The notes beneath the pieces are model-generated. The model saw nothing but the letters and a program-made list of their open reading frames with translations, was not told where the DNA came from and ran no database searches. Source: Candidatus Melainabacteria bacterium (GTDB lineage: Bacteria > Cyanobacteriota > Vampirovibrionia > Obscuribacterales > Obscuribacteraceae). From it: a stretch of DNA of 57,497 nucleotides. How positions within the stretch are numbered: position 1 is the stretch's first letter; each line of letters starts with the position of its first letter. The DNA lies in assembly GCA_016212515.1 (NCBI GenBank), contig JACRFZ010000032.1, forward strand, positions 1 through 57,497, in the 5' to 3' direction. A program made the translations under genes and the position numbers. Below, piece after piece: positions 16,255-25,397 of the stretch.

Positions 16255-19200
16255 TTAATGCCGCGTTGAGCCATCTTCAGGGGCGGTATAAAAACTTATG
16301 GCATAGCGCCCCTGCAAGAGTTGATCCAGCCTGCGAATTCGTACTGGATCATTAGCCATGCCGGGTTTCATAGACCTGGCAAAGTGCTTGATGATATTGG
16401 GAGAATAATGACCGAGGGCCGCAATTGCCTGCCGCTCTACATCAGGGCGACCGGAAATAGCCATTTCCAGAAGGGGTTTGATGGCTTTCTGGTCTTTGAC
16501 AGCAGCCAGACTCTCCAGGGCTTTCATCTGATCTTGCTGGGGATTGCTAACCGAGCGCATGGCATCATCCACAAGGCGATACCTGCGGGCCATTGAACCT
16601 ATCTCCCGGGCCCGGGAACGCTCGGTTTGGGTGAGATGGGCAGTACTTTCTTCCATTACCTGGCTGACTCGGTTCAAATCCCTGGGATTCAAGCCACCTT
16701 TCACCATTTTCTCCAGATGATCAAAGACCTTGTTACTCAAAGACGGCACTTTTGTGAGCACCTCAGCGCTTATCTCTATTTGCCCCGAGGGATTATTGGT
16801 ACGAGCGCGCATCAATTCGGAATATGCCATTTCCCGACCAAACTGGTCTGCAAACATGCGATTGGCCATTTGCTTAATTAGTGGTGCCGTCTCAAAAGCC
16901 TGCCCTTCAAATTCCAGAATGCGACGATAAAAGGGGGCTCTGCCGTCGTTTTGTCTGAATACATGCTCCCTGGCCAGGCCTCTCAACTCGGGATGCTGCA
17001 AACCTTCTTGCAGGGCAAACTGAATCTTGTCGGTGGCGCTGCCCCCGGAGAGTTTGACCATGGCGTCAAAGGCCGCTTGCTGCACGGTGCGCTCCTGCGG
17101 CCGCCCCTGCATATTGCGACCGCCTAAACCGGGCAGGGAATTATCATTGGCCGGTCTGGCAAAGCCCGCCGGCAATTCCGAATGACTGACGGTCTGACTG
17201 GTACCCTCTGGCGGAATCACCACCTTACTGCGACGATCCAGGGCTATTTCCCTCAGCTTGCCCACCATTTCCTTGCCGCCGAAAAGCGACAAGAGCTCTA
17301 TGGCATCACCCTTCTGGGCGGGCGTACCTGTGAGCGCTCTTTCGGCCAGCACCTCATTTGCATAGGGACGCACGGCTTCATCCAGATACTGGGCGCGTCT
17401 CAGCAGAGCTTCAGCCACAGGGTTAACCGGCTTGCCACCAGACTTGATACCACTTTCCAGGGCCGCACTCAGCACCATGGTACGCACCGGCGCCTTAGAG
17501 GCATAAACGAAGAGCATATCAGGGTCGGGAGCCATAATTTCCTCGCCCATGGCCACGGCCCAACCTTCATCGAGATTGCGGGACGCATGCTCGGAAGGAT
17601 GATAAATACCGGGCTCCTCCACGTCGCCCACTCGGCCGCCCTCGCGCGCCTTGCGCGACTTAACGTGGTTGACGTTATTTTCAACCCGATCTACCGAAGT
17701 GGCCTTATCAAAGAGCTTGCTGAAAGTAGGGCTGCCCCACTTGGTCAGGTGCGAGAGTTCATGGGAGAAGTAGGTAGTGAAGGAGCTGTTCAACTCGGCC
17801 TGAGAGAAAGTAACATGACCGTCCTGACCTACCCTGGCAGCGGAGCTGAACCTGGGTGAGTCATACTCCACCCTGTTGAAAGCGTCGATGAAGGATGGCT
17901 TGTCGCTCAAAGTTACTTCTGTGATCTTCTGGCTCTGGGGCATGGCTTCCAAAAGCGGTATCACATCTTCCGGCAGCACCCTGTTCCGGAGCGGATGCAC
18001 AGCCAGAGCCTTCCTCGCTTCGAACATGGCCACAACTTTGGTCACCTCGTTAGGCGGCAAGACTTCAGCGAAGCCTCTGGCGTCACCCTGAGCGGCCTGA
18101 GCTTCCAACTTGCTCTTGATCGACTCGGGCAAGTTACGGTAGCTCTCCGGCATTTCCGCACGCAGCCGCAAGGAGCGTACTTCATTGAGCTGGACGGCAT
18201 ACTCTTGCGGCACCGATATGCGGGTGGAAAGCTTATCTACCTGATAAACCACGTGGTCGCGCTGCTTGAAGTCAAGCAATTTCATGAACTCAGACCAGGA
18301 GGCTTCTTTGGCTCCGGGGGGCTTGATCAGCTTCACCAGATCCTCGTGTTTGGCGGAAACATCCGCCTTCAATTCGAATTCATTGCGGCTCTCAGTGCCA
18401 GCCACTTTCAGCTTGGGTTGCAATTCTTTGACAGAAACAGCTTCAAAGGGTTTAAAGGAAAGCCCCTCGTATGCCTGCATACGCCCTTCATCGGACCAGA
18501 GGTAAGCGATGCGCTCTTCAAGAGTCATGCGGCGCCGGTCTCTTACGCTGGTTTCGGCATCACTGGCAGAAGTGCTGCGAGCGAGGGCGTCGGGGCCGTC
18601 AGCCTTGAGACCTTTGCCCGGGGCTGTTTCCGGTAAATCCAGGGGCTTACCGACCGCCTGTTCATGCCCGGCAGATTTTTGCGAAAGGGGACGGTGTACC
18701 TTCTCGGCACCACCCATGAGGGCACCGGTACCCATGCCGATCAAGCCGCCTTCCATGACTCCGTTCATGATATGGCTTATGCTCATCTTCTCCCGTGCCG
18801 CTTCCACGCCGCCGAATACGGCACCGCCTGCACCACCGCCGGCCGCTCCCGTGACCACGTTTTTCACCACGGTCTGGGTGACGCTGTTTTCGGCGCTGCC
18901 TAAAAGAACAGAGGATGCCCGTCCTACTCTCAAACCAAGAAATCCGGCGGGCACACTGAGGGTACCGCCCAATCCGGTACCGACGGCAAAATTGGTGATG
19001 GTGCTGCCGGCTGAGAAATTACCTTCCGCGTCTTTGTAGGTGCTGCTCTGAAAGGCTGTTTTCACAGCCCCAAAACCGGCACCAGTGAGAAAATGGGTTT
19101 TCAGCTCGGCTCCCAGAGGCAACATCACACCTTCGCTGGCTGCCCTGGCGGAAGCGGACATGCCGAACTTGCCGACTCGGTTTAGAAGTGAGCCCTGGGC

Positions 19201-19620
19201 CACATCAAGGGCGAACTTCTGACTGTAGCCGCCCACTCCCAGTTCGCCGGAGACATCAGATAAGAGTACGCCCCTGGCCAGACCGCCGGTGAGGGTGCCT
19301 ACGCGAGGAATGGAAGAAATGGTGTCGGCAGTAATCTCGGCATACTGGTCAGACTTCTTAGCCCGTTCAATCTTCTGCTCCTGGGTCTGGGCCGAACCGG
19401 CTACGGTGTCCCAGGTGACGCCTATGGCTGAGCCAAGCAAGGTTGTGGGCTTTTCGGGCAACTTGACTTCCGGCGTTTTGCCGGGCGGGGGCGCAGGCCA
19501 ACTCTCAAGGGTGGCTTTCACCCGCTGGTCGAGACCGACCTTGAGCTCAGTGCTTTGAATTTCTGGGCGGTCTGTCACGGCAATTGACCAGTCACGGGGG
19601 TTCCATCTGCCCTGGGGCAC
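16255..19620 (-). CDS. Very large protein with HExxH metallopeptidase motif and HEAT-like tail
   Basis: A 1121-residue protein of no named family. Residues about 70-310 are glycine- and alanine-rich with several hydrophobic stretches (GAAGGGAGGAVFGG, GGLIGMGTGALMGG), like glycine-zipper membrane-active regions. Residues about 490-690 form an alpha/beta domain with HELSH at 620-624 and a downstream glutamate in NLDEGW (E685), the layout of a gluzincin-type zinc peptidase. The last 300 residues are helical with HEAT-like repeats (AAFDAMVKLSG, ALESLAAVKDQKAIKPLLEMAI, RQAIAALGHY). No signal peptide is visible. The GTG at 19620 is chosen as the longest start, though a GTG at about 19575 is possible. 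It may be a self-delivered or secreted effector, which is inference. Confidence 0.7.
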   Translation of the reverse strand: MPQGRWNPRDWSIAVTDRPEIQSTELKVGLDQRVKATLESWPAPPPGKTPEVKLPEKPTTLLGSAIGVTWDTVAGSAQTQEQKIERAKKSDQYAEITADTISSIPRVGTLTGGLARGVLLSDVSGELGVGGYSQKFALDVAQGSLLNRVGKFGMSASARAASEGVMLPLGAELKTHFLTGAGFGAVKTAFQSSTYKDAEGNFSAGSTITNFAVGTGLGGTLSVPAGFLGLRVGRASSVLLGSAENSVTQTVVKNVVTGAAGGGAGGAVFGGVEAAREKMSISHIMNGVMEGGLIGMGTGALMGGAEKVHRPLSQKSAGHEQAVGKPLDLPETAPGKGLKADGPDALARSTSASDAETSVRDRRRMTLEERIAYLWSDEGRMQAYEGLSFKPFEAVSVKELQPKLKVAGTESRNEFELKADVSAKHEDLVKLIKPPGAKEASWSEFMKLLDFKQRDHVVYQVDKLSTRISVPQEYAVQLNEVRSLRLRAEMPESYRNLPESIKSKLEAQAAQGDARGFAEVLPPNEVTKVVAMFEARKALAVHPLRNRVLPEDVIPLLEAMPQSQKITEVTLSDKPSFIDAFNRVEYDSPRFSSAARVGQDGHVTFSQAELNSSFTTYFSHELSHLTKWGSPTFSKLFDKATSVDRVENNVNHVKSRKAREGGRVGDVEEPGIYHPSEHASRNLDEGWAVAMGEEIMAPDPDMLFVYASKAPVRTMVLSAALESGIKSGGKPVNPVAEALLRRAQYLDEAVRPYANEVLAERALTGTPAQKGDAIELLSLFGGKEMVGKLREIALDRRSKVVIPPEGTSQTVSHSELPAGFARPANDNSLPGLGGRNMQGRPQERTVQQAAFDAMVKLSGGSATDKIQFALQEGLQHPELRGLAREHVFRQNDGRAPFYRRILEFEGQAFETAPLIKQMANRMFADQFGREMAYSELMRARTNNPSGQIEISAEVLTKVPSLSNKVFDHLEKMVKGGLNPRDLNRVSQVMEESTAHLTQTERSRAREIGSMARRYRLVDDAMRSVSNPQQDQMKALESLAAVKDQKAIKPLLEMAISGRPDVERQAIAALGHYSPNIIKHFARSMKPGMANDPVRIRRLDQLLQGRYAISFYTAPEDGSTRH

Positions 19621-19710
19621 AAGCTGCTCAGTTTTGGGTCTCGGATGAGCCTAAACTCAAACAGCCCCTGAATATATACAACTCATAGACTTTTTACCCA
19701 CTTATACAGA

Positions 19711-19744
19711 TTAAAAACCAAAAGACCGCCCATAAGGCGGTCTT
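19711..19744 (-). terminator. Terminator of the glycine-zipper protein gene
   Basis: A perfect 9-bp stem (AAGACCGCC / GGCGGTCTT, 19722-19744) with a 5-base loop. On the minus strand it is followed by TTGGTTTTTAA. It lies 27 bases beyond the stop of the minus-strand gene at 19771. Confidence 0.9.
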
Positions 19745-19770
19745 CTGTTAACTTACCGGTCTGCTTCAGC

Positions 19771-20496
19771 TTAGTGGTAGCTGCCGTTGCTGGACACGTT
19801 GGAAGACAGTGACATCGGTTGATCCAGGGCGAACTGCAAGCGAGTGCCGCTAGGAATTTTGACGTCTTTGCCTTTGCGCCAGAGGTTGCTGCCGAGGCCG
19901 ACAGCGCCGCCGGTGGCTACACCGGCTACAGCTCCGGCACCGACCGTTCCGGCTACGATGGGGGCGAAGATGATACCCAGAAGGGTGCCACCAGCCGTCC
20001 AGGCTGCCGTGCGGGCTACACCGGAAGCAACGGTAGCTTTTGTGCTACGTCCTTTCAGATTGCCCTGTTTATCTTGCGCTACTGTGGCATTAGGCTGCTG
20101 AGCAGTGACTATGGCCGAGAGAGGATAGCGGATACCATCCGGTGTGACGGCATTAGTCAAATGCAAACTCATAGCGCCGTTTTTGCCGCCCAGACCGCCC
20201 TTATCTGCGGAAATCACCGCACCTTCAAGGGTGGTGTTAGCGGGCAGAACCAGATCGGAACCGAGGTAAAGCGGAGAATACAACCGGGCGTTAAAAACAT
20301 CACCGGGTTTAGCCACTCCACTATCGATAGGACTGGTGAGAGTAGCATCCAGATTGGTTCCGACAGGCACATAGGTAACTCTGCCTTGCAAGGTTTGACC
20401 ATTGTAGGTCTGCGCCAAGGCCGGAAGTACCGAACTAACCGATACCACACAAGTGGCCATACCAGCGACGATACTGTTCAGAGGAATTCGTTTCAT
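19771..20496 (-). CDS. Exported glycine-zipper protein
   Basis: A 241-residue protein with a signal peptide ending VLPALAQ (about residue 29). The mature part has a beta-rich domain (GQTLQGRVTYVPVGTNLDA, LTSPIDSGVAKPGDVFNARL) resembling periplasmic coat or TrbI/VirB10-like beta domains. It is followed by a glycine-zipper helix pair (AAWTAGGTLLGIIFAPIVAG, GAGAVAGVATGGAVGLGS) and a closing IPSGTRLQFALDQP strand typical of such proteins. It should reside in the cell envelope. AGAAGGAG precedes the start. It shares no promoter with a neighbour and has its own terminator. Confidence 0.75.
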   Translation of the reverse strand: MKRIPLNSIVAGMATCVVSVSSVLPALAQTYNGQTLQGRVTYVPVGTNLDATLTSPIDSGVAKPGDVFNARLYSPLYLGSDLVLPANTTLEGAVISADKGGLGGKNGAMSLHLTNAVTPDGIRYPLSAIVTAQQPNATVAQDKQGNLKGRSTKATVASGVARTAAWTAGGTLLGIIFAPIVAGTVGAGAVAGVATGGAVGLGSNLWRKGKDVKIPSGTRLQFALDQPMSLSSNVSSNGSYH

Positions 20497-21232
20497 TAAG
20501 TCGCTCCTTCTAGCGAAGCCTCCAACTAACTTGGAGAGAATAACATATCAAACGCCCGTCAACACAAGAAACAGAAAAAAGACACCAAAAATGATGGCAC
20601 TAATTTTTTGGACTTAATATCATGAGCGATACCATAATACGATGATAAAGGGCAAAAATAGTCACCGCAAGTGGTATTAACCGACGCGACGCGCAAAACT
20701 TTGTTCCCGCCGAAATCCGCTTGACAAGACCACCCCGGCTGGACCTTCCCGAGACAGTTTGCGCAAGCTCGGCCATATCTATAGATTGCCGGTAGATAGC
20801 CGTCCGGATTGCCTCGCTTCTGCCGTGCGATAGCTGACAGGTGCACCGCCACCCCATTTAGCCTGACAACCACAGTACCTAGCACCACTTGACAGCCCGC
20901 GTAAACACATAGTCTGAATGACAACTAATACTTGCGCGAGAACTTATAGAAGTCTTTTCTTGGCAGTGGAACAGCAAGTGTGCCTACTATGAGTCAACCA
21001 TTTCCCCTTCATTTTCTCCGAGCCCCAAGAGCCCTTTCACCAGACGATATCCGACTACTTGCCTGTATCAAGCCGAACCTGTTCGGACTGATGCAACATT
21101 CCGCAAAAGAGTCTTCATCTGGCAGATCGGCTAGCGCTCACAAGTAGATGAACAGCTTCCAGGCACCACCCATCACAGGCTTGCCGAAGTTTGCTGGAGG
21201 AATTGGTCAACCAATTTTTGAAGGGTCTTCTC
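20497..21232. other. Gene-poor region
   Basis: About 735 bases between divergent genes. The only distinct element I see is a 6-bp palindrome CCGAACCTGTTCGG at 21073-21086, which may be part of a hairpin. Frames crossing the region have no ribosome sites or domain-like sequence. Confidence 0.4.
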
Positions 21233-21559
21233 ATGAAAGACAGCAAAAAGCCCGACAAGGGTGCGCGCCTTCTCGGCACGGCACTCTTTGCCCTGTACCC
21301 CACTCTTTTCGCCTTCGCGTTCAACGTCCTCTCGATGTTCACCGATGGTGTCTCCGTTGGTGGCGTGTTCCTGAACACCGCCATCTGTTACTTCCTCTTC
21401 TGGTACGTCTCCTACGCCGTCATGGGCATCTTCGACTCGATGCGAGAAGAAGCAAATCGCCCCCGCGAGCACAACAAGCCCCCGGTCGACGACAAGAAAG
21501 ACGGTTCAGGTCAACCTGAAAGCAAGAACGCTCCAGACAAGGGCGACAAGCGTTCTTGA
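21233..21559 (+). CDS. Small two-helix membrane protein
   Basis: I start this at the ATG at 21233 (GAAGGG seven bases upstream) in place of the longer TTG frame at 21191. The 108-residue product has a basic N-terminus, two membrane segments (ARLLGTALFALYPTLFAFAFNVL and VFLNTAICYFLFWYVSYAVM) and a charged cytoplasmic tail rich in lysine and aspartate. No family recognised. A second small membrane protein gene follows 66 bases later, so the two may share a transcript ending at the strong terminator at 22006. Confidence 0.65.
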   Translation: MKDSKKPDKGARLLGTALFALYPTLFAFAFNVLSMFTDGVSVGGVFLNTAICYFLFWYVSYAVMGIFDSMREEANRPREHNKPPVDDKKDGSGQPESKNAPDKGDKRS

Positions 21560-21625
21560 GCTAACCGATTCATTTTAACGCGGCTTTTCTGCCGCCGCCG
21601 CCCTACGAACTAACAGAGGCTCACT

Positions 21626-21997
21626 ATGTGGCTCCTCTACACTGCACTGATGCTGGCCCTTGTCGTTCTTGTTTGCCTCGAAGCTCGCAGGAACAAAGCG
21701 GAACAGCTGGAGGATGAGCGAGAACTGCGACACACCATCGCGGTCAATCTCGGCATTCTCAAGCGCGAGTTGATGGAATTAAGGGAAATCGCAAAAGAAA
21801 GCACTGCAGCCGCGCCCGCAAGGGCTAAGGCCAACAGCTTGCTTGCCGCTTCCGAAGAAACGGCCGATCGGGTTCAAAGCCAATACGAACAGGCCAAACT
21901 GGAAGACTTGCGGCTGCTCATCACAGCGCTTTTCCAGGCCATGAACCAGGCCACGGAAGCCCGCCGCACTCTCGGCGCCATCATCCCGCTTATCTAA
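21626..21997 (+). CDS. Small membrane-anchored coiled-coil protein
   Basis: A 123-residue protein with one N-terminal membrane segment (LLYTALMLALVVLVCLEA) followed by a long helical, charged region with coiled-coil character (RELMELREIAKESTAAAP, ALFQAMNQATEARRTLGA). AGAGG precedes the ATG. Function unknown. It ends 8 bases before a strong terminator. Confidence 0.7.
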   Translation: MWLLYTALMLALVVLVCLEARRNKAEQLEDERELRHTIAVNLGILKRELMELREIAKESTAAAPARAKANSLLAASEETADRVQSQYEQAKLEDLRLLITALFQAMNQATEARRTLGAIIPLI

Positions 21998-22005
21998 CCC
22001 CCGTT

Positions 22006-22055
22006 GAGGGCGGCTTTGTTTGAACTAAAACTCAAACGAGCCGCCCTCTTTTTTT
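22006..22055 (+). terminator. Strong intrinsic terminator
   Basis: A 10-bp stem GAGGGCGGCT / AGCCGCCCTC (extended by partly paired TTTG / CAAAC bases toward the loop) followed by a run of seven T. It ends the two small membrane-protein genes. Confidence 0.95.
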
Positions 22056-22083
22056 GCTTTAAGTTGTCAAGCGTATATAAAAT
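22054..22083 (+). promoter_or_regulatory. Candidate sigma-70 promoter for the M20 gene
   Basis: TTGCTT at 22054-22059 and an AT-rich TATAAA/TAAAAT element at 22076-22083 are spaced 16-18 bases apart, directly after the upstream terminator and about 27 bases before the ATG. This is a plausible core promoter with an imperfect -35. Confidence 0.4.
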
Positions 22084-22109
22084 AGGCAGCACCCGCACCG
22101 GAAAAACCC

Positions 22110-23390
22110 ATGCTCAATCTCAACCAGGACCAGTCTCAAAATTCAGCCCAGAATGAAACTCTGACGGACCAGGTGAAAGCACTGGCCGAAAAGCATTTTG
22201 AAAGAGTGCGGCAATTGAGACGGACGATTCATCAAAATCCTGAGCTGAGCTTCAGCGAAAGCAGCACCAGTAAACTGGTGGCAAAGGAATTGCAAGAACT
22301 GGGCTACAAAGTCAAAACCGGCATCGGCGGCACCGGTCTAACGGCTGAGTTGGCGCCTGTGGACGCAAAGCAAGACGCGAAAGAGAAAACCGCAACAAAG
22401 GCCGTGATTGGTATTCGAGCCGACATGGACGCCCTTCCCATCCAGGAAGAAAATCCGGTAGCTTACTGCTCCAACCACAAGGGCATCATGCATGCCTGTG
22501 GTCATGATGCTCACACGGCTTGCGGGCTCGGCGCCGCCATGATCCTGGCCGATCTGCACCAGTCGGGACTGGCCGGCAACCTGCCCACCAAAGTGCGCTT
22601 TCTCTTTCAGCCGGCGGAGGAATGCACCAACGACAGCGGCAAGAGCGGCGCCACCCTGATGATGGAAGACGGTGCCCTGGAGGGACTTTCGGCCCTGGTC
22701 GGTCTGCATGTTTTTCCAAATATTCCAACCGGCATGATTGGCTTGAAAGAAGGACCGCTGCTTGCGGCTTGCGATACCTTCGATATAAAAATAACGGGAA
22801 AGGGCTGCCACGGAGCTTACCCACAAGACGGCATCGACGCCATCGTGCTGGCCGCTCAGGCCGTACAGGCCATTCAAACCATTACATCTCGCCGTAAATC
22901 AGCCCTGAATCCCTGTGTAATCACCCTGGGAGGGCTGCGTTCCACAACCTATGCTCCCAACATCGTGGCCGAAGCAGTGGAGCTGACAGGCACGGCCCGC
23001 TACTTTGATCCCCAGATGTCTACCCTGACCCGCACCGAGCTGGAGCGGGCCCTGGGAGTGGTAAAGGCTCTAGGTGGAGATTTCGAACTCAAGTACAAGC
23101 ATGAAAATCCGCCCCTGATCAATGACCCGACCATGACCGAAGCAGTCCGACAGGCGGCAAGCAAACTTGCCGGCCGGGAACAGATTCTGGAGCCCGGACT
23201 GCAACTGGGCGCCGAAGACTTCAGCTTTTACTGCCAACACACAAAGGCCTGCTTCCTGGTGCTGGGAGCCATGATCGAGGGTGATATCCGCACCCTGCAT
23301 ACACCCAGCTTCGACATCGACGAAGAGGCTCTCAAGCTTGGCTCGGCCATACTGGCGCTGTCGACCCTGGAATTCCTGCAGAACAACTGA
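22110..23390 (+). CDS. M20 family amidohydrolase (hippurate / IAA-amino-acid hydrolase type)
   Basis: A 426-residue M20D peptidase. The metal-binding motifs are intact: ADMDALPIQEE, HACGHDAHT, the catalytic FQPAEE and GAEDFSFYCQ near the C-terminus. The dimerisation/lid insert sits between about 210 and 330. Such enzymes release an amino acid from N-acyl amino acids. An extra 40 residues at the N-terminus, glutamine- and asparagine-rich, have no signal peptide. The gene stands alone with its own promoter and a terminator at 23592. Confidence 0.93.
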   Translation: MLNLNQDQSQNSAQNETLTDQVKALAEKHFERVRQLRRTIHQNPELSFSESSTSKLVAKELQELGYKVKTGIGGTGLTAELAPVDAKQDAKEKTATKAVIGIRADMDALPIQEENPVAYCSNHKGIMHACGHDAHTACGLGAAMILADLHQSGLAGNLPTKVRFLFQPAEECTNDSGKSGATLMMEDGALEGLSALVGLHVFPNIPTGMIGLKEGPLLAACDTFDIKITGKGCHGAYPQDGIDAIVLAAQAVQAIQTITSRRKSALNPCVITLGGLRSTTYAPNIVAEAVELTGTARYFDPQMSTLTRTELERALGVVKALGGDFELKYKHENPPLINDPTMTEAVRQAASKLAGREQILEPGLQLGAEDFSFYCQHTKACFLVLGAMIEGDIRTLHTPSFDIDEEALKLGSAILALSTLEFLQNN

Positions 23391-23591
23391 ACTACTTCCA
23401 CAAGGTCATGATGGAAGGCCGGCAGCCACCTCCTGACAGGGCGCCCACCGCCTGACAATAACGCTATTTCCATCAAGTTGCCAACATAATGCAGCTGCGC
23501 CACCCGCAAACTACAGGGGTTTTTGCCTGGCATCCGGCGAAAACCGGCAAAGCAAACAACCGACTACTTCTTGCAAACCCTGCCGGGGCAA

Positions 23592-23630
23592 AGCGGCTCT
23601 GTATTTTAGGAAGACACAGCCGCTAGTTTT
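23592..23630 (+). terminator. Terminator of the M20 gene
   Basis: AGCGGCT(C)TGT pairs with ACA(C)AGCCGCT with one internal mismatch (23592-23624), followed by AGTTTT. The rest of 23391-23825 holds no other recognisable element apart from AT- and CT-rich leader before the next gene. Confidence 0.7.
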
Positions 23631-23825
23631 AAAGCCTAATTTCCTTTCTTTCTTTTTCAGAACTATTCAAACCAGAAACTTCTTCTTCCACCAAGGCAAA
23701 TCAAGCGCTCGGCCAACTAAATAGCAAAGAGCACTGCCAGCCCCAGCACCTTTCGCCTATGAGCCCAGCTCATACGAATTGGTGTGCCTGAAAGCAAGAA
23801 CAAAAAACTATCAGGAGAAGCGCCC

Positions 23826-24800
23826 ATGAGCAAGAAAGCTTTTCTCGTATATCACTGCGCCTATCAATCCGACCTCTCGGTGCTCGGTACTAGAGTTGCT
23901 TTCGCTCAAGATCGCGGAGCAAAAGTACTGAAAAAACTGAGAGAGGAATTCGCCGGCACAATCGACGAGGTGCTGGTCAAACCACGCCCTGCTACCTTCA
24001 AGCAACTTGAGCTGGCACACAGTCAAGCACATCTTGAGGGTCTGAAAGAACCGGAGAGCTGGCGCAAGATCTTCGGCACCGAAAAGCCCCTGGAACGCAC
24101 CAAAGAGAACCTCAACACTCTGCGCAAGCTCTTCCGGGAATATCGACTCAAGACCGGCGGTACCATCACTGCCGCTCGCCTGGCTCTCAAACACGGACTG
24201 GCAGCCAACCTTGGCGCAGGCTATCACCACGCCTATAGAGACCGGGGCGACGGCTTTTGCATCATCAACGACATCGCCACCACCGTAAAGGTGCTGCAGA
24301 GCGAAGGTCGTGTCAAAACCGTGCTGATTATCGATCTGGACTTTCACCAGGGCAACGGCACAAGCAACATCTTCGCCGGAGACAAAAGCGTCTTCACTCT
24401 GGATGTGCACAGCAAAGAAGGCTGGCCGTTCCACAAAGAGAAAAGTTCGCTCGATGTTCCCGTGAAGAAAGACATCACCCCGCAAGCCTACCTGGACGCC
24501 CTCAAACAAGCGCTGAACAAAGCCCTGGCCAAGTTCAAACCCGATCTGGTTCTTTTCGTTCAAGGCGCAGACGCCTACGAATATGGCCAGCTCAACAAAG
24601 GAGAAGGCTTCAGCCTGCCGCTTTCCACCATGAAGGAAAGGGACGAGCTGGTTATCGATACCTTTGTGGCATTGAATATTCCTCTGGCTCTCATCTTTGC
24701 CGGCGGCTACGGCGACAGAGCCTGGGAAGCTCATCACCAGGGCGTCAGACACTTGCTCTCCCGCACCGGCATCTTGAGCGACTCAAGCAATGCCGACTGA
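23826..24800 (+). CDS. Histone-deacetylase family zinc hydrolase
   Basis: A 324-residue protein of the HDAC/acetylpolyamine amidohydrolase superfamily. The zinc ligands and charge-relay residues are present: YHHAYRDRGDGFCIIND, DLDFHQGNGT, LDVHSKEGWPF, QGADAYEYG and the catalytic tyrosine in FAGGYGDRAW. Bacterial members deacetylate small acyl-amines or acetylated proteins. I use the ATG at 23826 because GGAGAAG lies just upstream. It stands between terminators and is not in an operon. The specific substrate is not readable from the sequence. Confidence 0.9.
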   Translation: MSKKAFLVYHCAYQSDLSVLGTRVAFAQDRGAKVLKKLREEFAGTIDEVLVKPRPATFKQLELAHSQAHLEGLKEPESWRKIFGTEKPLERTKENLNTLRKLFREYRLKTGGTITAARLALKHGLAANLGAGYHHAYRDRGDGFCIINDIATTVKVLQSEGRVKTVLIIDLDFHQGNGTSNIFAGDKSVFTLDVHSKEGWPFHKEKSSLDVPVKKDITPQAYLDALKQALNKALAKFKPDLVLFVQGADAYEYGQLNKGEGFSLPLSTMKERDELVIDTFVALNIPLALIFAGGYGDRAWEAHHQGVRHLLSRTGILSDSSNAD

Positions 24801-24875
24801 GCAAGGTGATGCCTGCACAGGTCTAGAGGCTACAAAAGTCAAAAGCTTCAGACCAGAGCGACAGTCATTAGAACG

Positions 24876-24908
24876 GAGACCCGGTTTCAATAAAACGAAC
24901 CGGGTCTC
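24876..24908. terminator. Perfect hairpin after the HDAC-like gene
   Basis: An 11-bp perfect stem GAGACCCGGTT / AACCGGGTCTC with an 11-base loop, 76 bases after the stop. There is no clean T-run, so it may be a rho-independent terminator of weak form. The rest of 24801-25397 holds no gene; TTGACA at 25110 lacks a matching -10. Confidence 0.6.
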
Positions 24909-25397
24909 TCGTTCGACCGCTTGTCCCTGCTGCCGGAGCCAGCTTCAAACCTATTTGCTTGGCACCAAGTAGAGGCACGCAAGGAATTACTTTTTTTCGC
25001 ACACCTACTAGCCGATGTAACACTTTTTATTTTCAAAAGCCGAGCCAATCCGCGGCAAGCAATAAGCTCCGTCAATTGTGCTGCATAAAACCCTGATTAT
25101 GTCGGGCTCTTGACAGTTCGTCCGAAACCGGACATTTCCTCCGACTAAAGCAAAGCAGCCTCCTGAGAGCACCTGCCAAGTGAAACTCGAGGCTGAGATT
25201 CCGCACGCCCGAAGTTGAGTTAGCACTAGAGAACCTGTTAGAGAGAATCATCAACTCTTCTCTTTACTAATAAAAATAAAGACCCAAATCCAAGCTCCAC
25301 TTCAGCGCTCCACCTTCTCTTCTTGCCCAAACCGGCATGTGGACCAGGACAGCACTGCGCGGGGCCGCTTTCATTTGGGCGAAACAGAGTAACCGTC

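Noticed and set aside
20559..20924. Minus-strand open frame of 121 codons
   Set aside because: Cysteine-rich, unordered composition, no ribosome site; probably intergenic.
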